The translations under genes and the position numbers were made by a program. This document shows positions 1 to 5,003 of a stretch of DNA of 5,167 nt, in pieces. Under the pieces are notes generated by a model, which was not told the DNA's origin, did not search any database, and was given only the letters and a program-made list of their open reading frames with translations. Position 1 is the first letter of the stretch. Each line of letters opens with the position of its first letter. Source of the stretch: Candidatus Iainarchaeum sp. (GTDB lineage Archaea; B1Sed10-29); contig PWFL01000033.1 of NCBI GenBank assembly GCA_003553825.1, forward strand, positions 1-5,167. Reading direction: 5' to 3'.

Positions 1-136
1 TCTTTCCGAGTTTTCCCATGTCTTCTTTCAGCTCGGGTTTTTCCCCTATCGCTTTGTTCATGACTGGTTTTACTTGGGCTTCTCCTTCGTGCTCCCAGGC
101 GTTCTTCAGTGCGTGTTTTAGAATAAGGTATCTCAT
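1..136 (-). CDS. gltX: Glutamyl-tRNA synthetase, N-terminal 45 codons (partial, runs off left edge)
   Basis: This is the 5' end of a gene on the minus strand, with its ATG at 136-134. The 45 visible residues begin MRYLILKHALKNAWEHEG and continue with a VMNKAIGEKPEL stretch. This resembles the helical N-terminal extension of archaeal/eukaryal-type (non-bacterial) GluRS, with its LILK-ALxNA start and G-x-x-PEL segment, which precedes the Rossmann catalytic domain. The HIGH and KMSKS motifs would lie outside the window. The start is well supported: an in-frame TAA lies nine codons upstream (163-161), there is no other start codon between, and a GAGG sits 8 nt before the ATG. The enzyme charges tRNA-Glu (and in archaea also tRNA-Gln) with glutamate. 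In many archaea gltX lies close to mvk, ipk and prenyl synthase genes, which fits the neighbours here. The call rests on a short fragment, so the family is likely but not certain. Confidence 0.75.
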   Translation of the reverse strand, partial: MRYLILKHALKNAWEHEGEAQVKPVMNKAIGEKPELKEDMGKLGK

Positions 137-142
137 TTTTTC

Positions 143-150
143 TTCCTCTT
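143..150 (-). promoter_or_regulatory. Ribosome binding site of gltX
   Basis: On the minus strand this reads AAGAGGAA, with the GAGG core at 148-145 and 8 nt before the ATG at 136. It supports the chosen start and implies a leadered transcript for this gene. Confidence 0.6.
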
Positions 151-193
151 TTGTTTCAAGTTATCCTTTTAATTAACACATTTTCTTTTAGAT

Positions 194-200
194 GTATTTA
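194..200 (-). promoter_or_regulatory. Candidate TATA-like box for gltX
   Basis: The minus strand reads TAAATAC here, about 60 nt upstream of the gltX ATG. A start site about 25 nt downstream would fall near 171 and give a leader of about 35 nt that contains the GAGG site. The whole stretch is AT-rich, so other positions are possible and this is a weak call. Confidence 0.25.
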
Positions 201-247
201 GTTATTATTCTCATGGTTTTTCTTTACTTTTCCTTTTCAACCGACGA

Positions 248-257
248 TTAACGTTAA
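248..257. promoter_or_regulatory. 10-bp palindrome upstream of the operon TATA box, possible operator
   Basis: TTAACGTTAA is a perfect inverted repeat ending 5 nt before the TATA-like box at 263. This is where the TFB recognition element or an activator/repressor site would lie in an archaeal promoter. A 10-bp AT-rich palindrome can occur by chance, and I see no second copy in the window. The regulatory role is inference from position only. Confidence 0.25.
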
Positions 258-262
258 CTACA

Positions 263-270
263 TTTATAAT
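263..270 (+). promoter_or_regulatory. TATA-like box of the mevalonate-pathway operon
   Basis: TTTATAAT resembles the archaeal TATA consensus (TTTATATA type). Transcription would be expected to start about 25 nt downstream, near 290-294, giving a leader of about 17-21 nt that just includes the Shine-Dalgarno site at 298-305. No purine-rich BRE is evident immediately upstream. It is the best promoter candidate for the four plus-strand genes, which are too closely spaced to need internal promoters. Confidence 0.6.
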
Positions 271-297
271 GTTTTAGTACAATAATAGGATTAATAC

Positions 298-305
298 AAG
301 GAGGG
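298..305 (+). promoter_or_regulatory. Strong ribosome binding site of the UbiD-family gene
   Basis: AAGGAGGG, with the GGAGG core at 300-304, lies 6 nt before the ATG at 311. An in-frame TAG at 275-277 with no start codon in between makes 311 the only credible start. Confidence 0.85.
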
Positions 306-310
306 ATTAC

Positions 311-1639
311 ATGTCTTTGAGGTCTTTTCTGAATCAAGCGGAAGATGTGAACAAGATTTCTAGCCAGGTTGAACCTGAATTCGAACCCGGTTCTTTGGCT
401 TCACAGGATCAGTCAAAACCAATTGTATTCAATAATATCAAGGATTATCCTGATTTGAAGCTCGTTTCCAATTTAGCTTCTTCCAGGGAATTGATAGCTA
501 ATTCACTTGGAGTTAAAAGAAATGAAATTCTTTTCAAGCTATCTGAAGCTTTTAAGTCTTTACAAGAGTGTGAAGAATCTGATGAATCTATAGATAATTA
601 CCAGCATTTTAGTGAACCAGATATCGAGAAACATTTCCCGGTTCTGAAGTATTACAGTAAGGAAGACGAGGATGAAGTAAAAGCTCCTAAGTACTTGGCT
701 TCCTGCATGGTTGTAGCTAAAGATCCTGAAAATGACGTACAGAACCTGTCTTTCCATAGAATGATGTATCACAGTAAAAACAAATTCACAATAAGAATAG
801 TTCCAAGACATCTTTATGAAATAAAAGATAAAGTAGAAGGAGATCTTGAAGTAGTTATAATAAGAGGAGTAGACCCTAGGATAGAATTGGCCGGAGCGAC
901 ATCTGGTTCCCCTGACATGAATGAGTTTGAGTACGCTAATTCACTGATGAATGGAGGACTAGAATTAATGGATATCGATGGATTTAAGATTCCAGCTGAA
1001 ACCGAAATGATAATGAAAGGAAAAATAACTTCAAAAGAAGATAAGGAAGGTCCATTCGTTGACTTATCGGAAACATGGGACAAGGAAAGACAACAACCAA
1101 TTTTTGAGGTAAATGATCTTTACATGAAAGAACAACCATACATGAGGTTCTTAGTCCCGGGTAAGAACGAACATAAACACCTAATGGGCCTACCACAAGA
1201 ACCTAGAATATATAACAAGGTCCGTGAAACAGTCCCCACAGTAAAAAATGTGGTTATATCCAAGGGAGGATGCTCATGGCTGCACGGAGTGGTTCAAATA
1301 AAGAAGCGAAACGAAGGAGATGCAAAAAACGCGGGAATGGCTGCACTAGCGGGCCACCCATCCATGAAAAAAGTCACCGTGGTGGATGAAGATATAGATC
1401 CCTCAAAACCAGAACAGGTGGAGTGGGCTACCGCAACCAGAATGCAACCGGACAAGGATATAGTATTCATAAAGAGAGCTAAAGGATCCTCTTTAGATCC
1501 TTCCCAGGACTACGAAAATAGATTAATGACCAAATGGATAGTTGACGCTACAATACCATTCGAAGAGAAGGAACCTGAGGAATTTGAAAGAGCAAAACTT
1601 CCAAAAGAAGATGAGATTAATTTAGAAGACTACAGGTGA
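311..1639 (+). CDS. UbiD-family decarboxylase, probable trans-anhydromevalonate 5-phosphate decarboxylase (AMPD)
   Basis: This 442-residue protein has the full UbiD architecture and near-normal length. Visible hallmarks are NLSFHR (145-150) followed by IRIVPRH (161-167), the EFEYA segment (205-209), PAETE (228-232), EGPFVD (246-251), the VVDEDID block (357-363) with ATATR (373-377), GSSLDP (392-397) and the VDAT segment (411-414) near the C-terminus. By comparison with the characterised Fdc1/UbiD enzymes, R150, E246 and D251 should form the acid-base triad, while N145, H167 and probably E205 should hold the metal and prenylated-FMN cofactor. UbiD enzymes of this type in archaea remove CO2 from trans-anhydromevalonate 5-phosphate to give isopentenyl phosphate. 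The adjoining AcnX and IPK genes are the enzymes immediately before and after that step, so the specific assignment is strong. The protein is soluble and acidic (by hand count about 81 D+E against 60 K+R). It is first in the operon. No UbiX-type flavin prenyltransferase gene is visible here, so the cofactor must be supplied from elsewhere. Fold is near certain; substrate is inferred from context. Confidence 0.92.
   Translation: MSLRSFLNQAEDVNKISSQVEPEFEPGSLASQDQSKPIVFNNIKDYPDLKLVSNLASSRELIANSLGVKRNEILFKLSEAFKSLQECEESDESIDNYQHFSEPDIEKHFPVLKYYSKEDEDEVKAPKYLASCMVVAKDPENDVQNLSFHRMMYHSKNKFTIRIVPRHLYEIKDKVEGDLEVVIIRGVDPRIELAGATSGSPDMNEFEYANSLMNGGLELMDIDGFKIPAETEMIMKGKITSKEDKEGPFVDLSETWDKERQQPIFEVNDLYMKEQPYMRFLVPGKNEHKHLMGLPQEPRIYNKVRETVPTVKNVVISKGGCSWLHGVVQIKKRNEGDAKNAGMAALAGHPSMKKVTVVDEDIDPSKPEQVEWATATRMQPDKDIVFIKRAKGSSLDPSQDYENRLMTKWIVDATIPFEEKEPEEFERAKLPKEDEINLEDYR
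1635..1639 (+). promoter_or_regulatory. Ribosome binding site of the AcnX large-subunit gene, inside the preceding stop
   Basis: GGTGA overlaps the TGA stop of the UbiD-family gene and lies 4 nt before the ATG at 1644. The arrangement suggests translational coupling between the two genes. Confidence 0.6.
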
Positions 1640-1643
1640 AACC

Positions 1644-2822
1644 ATGCATCTAACCAAAGAAGAAGAAAAACTACTCGAAGACGATAACCCGGCGATTAGA
1701 AAAGCGATGAAACTACTTACTAAGCTAGGAGATATATACGGAGCGGAGGAAATGGTAGAGGTATCATCAGCTCAGGCTTCAGGCGTATCTTACAAATCCA
1801 TTGGAGATCCTGGGATCAAGTTCCTCGAAGAATTCGCTGAAGAGGGAGGAGAAGTATCTATACCTACATTTGCTAACCCTGCAGGTATGGATTTGGAAAA
1901 ATGGAGAGAAATGAACATATCTGAATCTTTCGCAAAGAAGCAGAATAGAATAATAGAAGCAATGGAAAAAATGGGAATAACCATCACTGCTTCGTGTACA
2001 CCTTACCTCTGGAGTAATCTTCCAAGAAAAAACGAGCATATTGCCTGGGCCGAATCATCAGCAGTGTCTTTCGCTAACTCTGTAATAGGTGCAAAAACCA
2101 ATAGGGAAGGAGGACCATCGGCTCTAGCCGCTGCTATAACTGGGAGAACACCTAAACACGGTCTTCACTTAGAGGAGAATAGAGAACCAACTCACATCAT
2201 TGAAGTTGATGCGGAACTTGAGTCAATATCCGGCTTCGGTGCGCTTGGATCATGGGTAGGAAGAGAAGTTGAAGACGGAAAACCTTACTTTAAGGGAATA
2301 AAAAAAGCGGGCACTGACGAATTAAAGGGCTTGGGAGCAGCCATGGCTGCTTCAGGAGCCGTGGCCTTATACTTTGTAGAAGATATAACAGTGGACAGTA
2401 AAGATACCAGAGGATTGGAGAAACTGCAATTCGGAGAAGAAGAGAAAGAGGAAGAATATCAAGAGCTCAATAAAACTGAAAATCCGGAATTAGTTGTATT
2501 TGGATGTCCTCATTGCTCTATAAATGAAATAAGAGATATATCAAACGAATTAAAAGATGAAGAAATGAATAAAGAACTATGGGTATGTACGAGCAAAGCC
2601 GTGAAAGCATGGGCCGATAGAATGGGATACACCGAGAAAATAGAAGAAGCAGGAGGAAAAGTAGTATGCGACACTTGTAACGTTGTCTGCCCAATCGAAG
2701 ATATGAGATATGAAAGAACGGGCACTAATTCAGGTAAAGCAGCGAACTATCTTCCGGGGTTCTGTGAACAGAAGGTCATGTTCTCAAACAAAGAAAAATT
2801 AATAGAAAAGGTGACAAAATGA
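1644..2822 (+). CDS. Phosphomevalonate dehydratase large subunit (aconitase X family)
   Basis: The 392 residues match the catalytic AcnX large subunit (formerly DUF521). Characteristic segments are SGVSYKSIGDPG (46-57), PTFANPAGMD (74-83), SCTPYL (117-122), ESSAVSFANSVIGAKTNREGG (138-157), GFGALGSW (197-204), FGCPHCS (286-292), CDTCNVVCP (342-350) and YLPGFC (369-374). AcnX enzymes bind an Fe-S cluster through three cysteines. C118, C288 and C345 are the best candidates from motif position. Together with the small subunit the enzyme dehydrates mevalonate 5-phosphate to trans-anhydromevalonate 5-phosphate in the cytoplasm. Other AcnX proteins act on cis-3-hydroxyproline, but the UbiD-type and IPK genes on either side favour phosphomevalonate. 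Additional cysteines (C291, C342, C349) cluster near the presumed ligands. The residue 263-280 stretch is very acidic and probably a surface loop. The 3' end overlaps the small-subunit gene by 4 nt. Confidence 0.93.
   Translation: MHLTKEEEKLLEDDNPAIRKAMKLLTKLGDIYGAEEMVEVSSAQASGVSYKSIGDPGIKFLEEFAEEGGEVSIPTFANPAGMDLEKWREMNISESFAKKQNRIIEAMEKMGITITASCTPYLWSNLPRKNEHIAWAESSAVSFANSVIGAKTNREGGPSALAAAITGRTPKHGLHLEENREPTHIIEVDAELESISGFGALGSWVGREVEDGKPYFKGIKKAGTDELKGLGAAMAASGAVALYFVEDITVDSKDTRGLEKLQFGEEEKEEEYQELNKTENPELVVFGCPHCSINEIRDISNELKDEEMNKELWVCTSKAVKAWADRMGYTEKIEEAGGKVVCDTCNVVCPIEDMRYERTGTNSGKAANYLPGFCEQKVMFSNKEKLIEKVTK
2807..2814 (+). promoter_or_regulatory. Ribosome binding site of the AcnX small-subunit gene
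   Basis: AAAGGTGA, complementary to the archaeal 16S 3' end, lies within the last codons of the large-subunit gene and 4 nt before the ATG at 2819. It supports the short, overlapping start. Confidence 0.65.
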
Positions 2823-3214
2823 AGATAAAAGGAAGAGAGGTAGTAGAGGGGAAGGCTCACGGAGAAATCTTGATCTCAGAGGAACCAATAGGATTCTACG
2901 GGTCCGTGGATATAGAGACCGGTGAGTTTATTGAAGAAGGTCATCAACTTGAAGGAAAAAATATTTCAGGAAAGATATTAGTCTTTCCAAAAGGAAAAGG
3001 ATCAACCGTGGGTTCCTACGTGATATATGGATTAGCTAAAAACGGAAAGGCTCCCGCAGCGATAGTGAACGAAGAAACAGAAACCATAGTAGCCACTGGA
3101 TGCATCTTAGGAGAAATACCATGCATAGATAACCCAGACAAAGATATTTTTAAAGTGCTAGAGGATGGGAGTGAAGCTCATTTGGATACTAACAAAGGTT
3201 TTTTAGAGGTCTAA
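2819..3214 (+). CDS. Phosphomevalonate dehydratase small subunit (aconitase X swivel domain)
   Basis: This 131-residue protein matches the AcnX small subunit (formerly DUF126), the swivelling domain that closes over the active site of the large subunit. Visible features are GREVVEGKAHGE near the N-terminus, PIGFYGSVD (23-31), the conserved KGKGSTVGSYV loop (58-68) containing the expected catalytic/substrate-binding serine S62, GKAPAAIVN (76-84), and IPCID (100-104). Its length is normal for the family. The gene starts in an ATGA overlap with the large-subunit gene, so the two chains are probably made by coupled translation in equal amounts. In bacteria and some archaea the two parts are fused; here they are separate, as in the Aeropyrum and Thermococcus enzymes. 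The protein is acidic (about 23 D+E to 13 K+R). The family assignment is very firm; the phosphomevalonate substrate is taken from the operon context. Confidence 0.93.
   Translation: MKIKGREVVEGKAHGEILISEEPIGFYGSVDIETGEFIEEGHQLEGKNISGKILVFPKGKGSTVGSYVIYGLAKNGKAPAAIVNEETETIVATGCILGEIPCIDNPDKDIFKVLEDGSEAHLDTNKGFLEV
3205..3210 (+). promoter_or_regulatory. Ribosome binding site of the IPK gene
   Basis: AGAGGT lies at the 3' end of the small-subunit gene, 6 nt before the ATG at 3217, and decides this start. Confidence 0.65.
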
Positions 3215-3216
3215 AA

Positions 3217-3999
3217 ATGAATAATGTTAAATTACTAAAGATAGGGGGATCAATAATAACTCGAAGAGAAAAGGAAGAACCCACTCCTGATATAGAAAAC
3301 ATGGAGAGAGTTGCAGAAGAGATAAAACAAGGATTGAGCAAGAATGAAAAACTAGTTTTAGTTCACGGGGCTGGTAGCTACGGTCATCCAATAGTTAAAA
3401 GAACAGAGATTCATAAAGGAATTGAAACAGAGGAGGATAGGATTAATTTTGCTGAAACACAGAGACTTCAAAATGAATTGAATGTGCTTTTTACTAAAAA
3501 ATTAATTCAACAAGGAGTGTCCGCTTTTCCATTTCAAGCTTCGGCCTCAGCAATAAGAGATGGTGAATTAAAAACTATGGAAGTGGATTTGATAAGAAAA
3601 CTACTCGAAGAAAACATGGTCCCGGTACTATATGGTGTGCCAGCTTACGATGAGGAACAAGGGTGTTCCATATTATCAGGAGATGAAATAATGCCTTATT
3701 TGGCTAAAGAGCTAAATGCTGGGCTAATGCTCCATGGAACCGATGTTGATGGTGTTTACACATCTGATCCAAATGAAGATGATTCAGCTGAATTAATAGC
3801 TCAGATAGATTCGTTAGAAGAAGCTAAAAATTACTTGGGTGGTAGTAAACACACTGATGTTACAGGCGGAATGCTGAATAAGATAGAAAAGGCGTTTGAT
3901 TTGGGAAAAGACTGCATTATATTCAATGCTAACGAATCTGGAAACATAGAAAAGGTTTTGAAGGGAGATAGAATAGGCACTTACATTAACATTATTTAA
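3217..3999 (+). CDS. ipk: Isopentenyl phosphate kinase
   Basis: This 260-residue member of the amino acid kinase superfamily carries the IPK signature. It has LKIGGSIIT at 7-15 with the phosphate-binding lysine K8, VHGAGSYGHP at 49-58, SGDEIMPYLA at 154-163, GTDVDGVYT at 174-182 and DVTGGML at 214-220. H57 in the SYGH segment aligns with the catalytic histidine known in the Methanocaldococcus and Thermoplasma enzymes, and this His separates IPKs from other amino acid kinases. The enzyme uses ATP to convert isopentenyl phosphate to isopentenyl diphosphate, the last step of the archaeal mevalonate route. It is the last gene of the operon, with only 2 nt after the small-subunit stop. Two positions are atypical from memory: the usual HGD after VPV is YGV (139-141), and SGDD is SGDE (154-157). 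Its 3' end faces the mevalonate kinase gene across 5 nt. FomA-type kinases are related, but the pathway context makes IPK by far the best call. Confidence 0.95.
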   Translation: MNNVKLLKIGGSIITRREKEEPTPDIENMERVAEEIKQGLSKNEKLVLVHGAGSYGHPIVKRTEIHKGIETEEDRINFAETQRLQNELNVLFTKKLIQQGVSAFPFQASASAIRDGELKTMEVDLIRKLLEENMVPVLYGVPAYDEEQGCSILSGDEIMPYLAKELNAGLMLHGTDVDGVYTSDPNEDDSAELIAQIDSLEEAKNYLGGSKHTDVTGGMLNKIEKAFDLGKDCIIFNANESGNIEKVLKGDRIGTYINII

Positions 4000-4040
4000 G
4001 AGTTCTAGTAGGTTTTTGCTCCTCTTACTCCTATCTCTGT
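4000..4040 (+). terminator. Possible T-rich terminator of the operon, inside the 3' end of the opposing gene
   Basis: Only 5 nt separate the two convergent stop codons, so any plus-strand terminator must lie in the antisense of the mevalonate kinase gene. The plus strand has a T5 run at 4013-4017 followed by pyrimidine-rich sequence, compatible with archaeal oligo-T termination. There is no hairpin that I trust. Minus-strand coding A-richness would produce similar T-runs by itself, so this is tentative. Confidence 0.25.
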
Positions 4041-5003
4041 GGTTATTGTTCTTCCTCTTTTTCTCTCAATTGCTTTGGCCACATCTTCTTGATTCTTTTC
4101 TTCGGTTAGAGCAATCATTATGCCTCCCTTTCCTCCTCCCGATAGTTTTGCTCCTAAAGCTCCTGCATTTAAAGAAGCGGAGATAAGTGATTCTAGTTTC
4201 GGATGACTCACTCCTAATATCCTTAATTTTTCTTGGTTTTTATTCATCGATTTTCCTAGTTTCTCCTTATTTCTTCTTTCTATCGCTCTTTCTCCTTCTT
4301 CTACTATTTTTTCTATCTCATCAAATGCTTCTTCATAGGGTTCTTCGTGATTTTCCCATCCTCTCTTCACGTAGCTAACTGTTTCCGAGGTCTTTGCTTC
4401 TATTCCCGTGTCTCCTATTACTATGTGTAGTTTTTCCGGAGAGATATTCTCGTACTTTACCCCTTCATCTGTTTTTCTAACGGTGTTGTATCCACCAAGA
4501 GTGCTTGACATTATTTCTGAACCTGAGGCTGCTCCTCCATGTATTTTTACTTGTATGGGTAGAAGGAATTTAAAGTACTCTTTTCCCATCATATTTTCTT
4601 CATTTACTTTATTTAAAATTCTCAGCACGGAGCTTAGAACCGCTGTTGAACTGCTCATTCCACCGGATTCCTTTGGTATATCAGAACTTATTTCTATATT
4701 TAAACCTGTTTTTAGTCCTTTTTCTTGTTTATATTTTCTCAATAGATCCTTAATCGGATCCATTTCGTTTTCATAGTCTTCATGATCTTCATATTCTATT
4801 TTTTCAAGCTCTTTTAGTGTTGTATCTATTTCTCCGTATCCTTTTGACTTTACATGTATCTTTTCGTCATTCCTTTCATTAGCTTCAGCTTTAGTATATT
4901 TGCCTATTGATGTTAATAGGGCTTTTCGGTTGTACACTACGCTATGTTCGCCCAATAGAAATAGATTTCCTGGAGCTCTAGATGTCCAGTTTTTGTTTTT
5001 CAT
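4005..5003 (-). CDS. mvk: Mevalonate kinase, divergent (GHMP kinase family)
   Basis: The 332-residue product is a GHMP kinase whose closest match is archaeal mevalonate kinase. It has an N-terminal APGNLFLLGEHSVVY motif (10-24), an ATP-binding loop IPKESGGMSSSTAV (109-122), an HGGAASGSE segment (155-163) followed by STLGG (167-171), and a C-terminal GAKLSGGGKGG motif (284-294). It would phosphorylate mevalonate at the 5-OH, feeding the PMDh/AMPD/IPK enzymes encoded opposite. All four motifs deviate from the usual pattern. The lysine of APGK is N13, the catalytic aspartate position is E163, the GLGSS loop reads GGMSSS, and a Lys (K292) sits in the C-terminal glycine run. The reading frame is intact and the length normal, so this looks like a functional but divergent enzyme rather than a decayed gene. 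The ATG directly follows the S2 stop codon, and the nearest GAGG is about 20 nt upstream, so translation is probably coupled to S2. Another GHMP activity is possible, but the S2 neighbour and the pathway favour mevalonate kinase. Confidence 0.85.
   Translation of the reverse strand: MKNKNWTSRAPGNLFLLGEHSVVYNRKALLTSIGKYTKAEANERNDEKIHVKSKGYGEIDTTLKELEKIEYEDHEDYENEMDPIKDLLRKYKQEKGLKTGLNIEISSDIPKESGGMSSSTAVLSSVLRILNKVNEENMMGKEYFKFLLPIQVKIHGGAASGSEIMSSTLGGYNTVRKTDEGVKYENISPEKLHIVIGDTGIEAKTSETVSYVKRGWENHEEPYEEAFDEIEKIVEEGERAIERRNKEKLGKSMNKNQEKLRILGVSHPKLESLISASLNAGALGAKLSGGGKGGIMIALTEEKNQEDVAKAIERKRGRTITTEIGVRGAKTY

Larger units (their letters stand above)
137..310. other. Divergent intergenic region between gltX and the mevalonate-pathway operon
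   Basis: These 174 nt separate two genes transcribed away from each other, so both must be initiated here. The plus strand is strongly pyrimidine-rich from 137 to about 240, with repeated TTTTC/TTTCC runs, and changes to a mixed composition near 241. I see no ORF, tRNA or convincing hairpin here. The recognisable parts are the operon promoter (TATA-like box 263-270, RBS 298-305), a palindrome at 248-257, and the weaker gltX promoter and RBS. Confidence 0.7.

Noticed and set aside
137..240. Pyrimidine-rich tract as a structured RNA, riboswitch or CRISPR leader.
   Set aside because: No paired stems, repeats or conserved motif could be found; it reads as the purine-rich leader strand of gltX and AT-rich promoter sequence.
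560..1196. Three minus-strand open frames inside the UbiD-family gene.
   Set aside because: They overlap one another and a full-length conserved gene on the other strand; their translations look like complement shadows.
311..1639. Calling the UbiD-family gene the ubiquinone-biosynthesis 3-octaprenyl-4-hydroxybenzoate decarboxylase.
   Set aside because: Archaea of this type do not make ubiquinone, and the gene is locked in an operon with AcnX subunits and IPK, which points to anhydromevalonate phosphate as substrate.
1644..3214. Calling the AcnX pair a cis-3-hydroxyproline dehydratase or an aconitase.
   Set aside because: The two-gene form beside UbiD-type and IPK genes fits phosphomevalonate dehydratase; no proline catabolism genes are nearby, and the protein lacks the canonical aconitase layout.
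1668..3615. Repeated ACTACTCGAAGA in the AcnX large-subunit and IPK genes.
   Set aside because: Both copies encode a KLLE-type stretch with the favoured codons; a coincidence of composition rather than a functional repeat.
4187..4776. Plus-strand open frames of 63 and 122 codons opposite the mevalonate kinase gene.
   Set aside because: They are antisense to a protein with clear kinase motifs, their products are Ser/Leu/Phe-rich low-information translations, and no credible ribosome binding site precedes them.
4005..5003. Treating the kinase as a pseudogene because of its altered motifs.
   Set aside because: The frame is open for 332 codons, length is normal, all motif positions are recognisable, and substitutions are coordinated rather than random.
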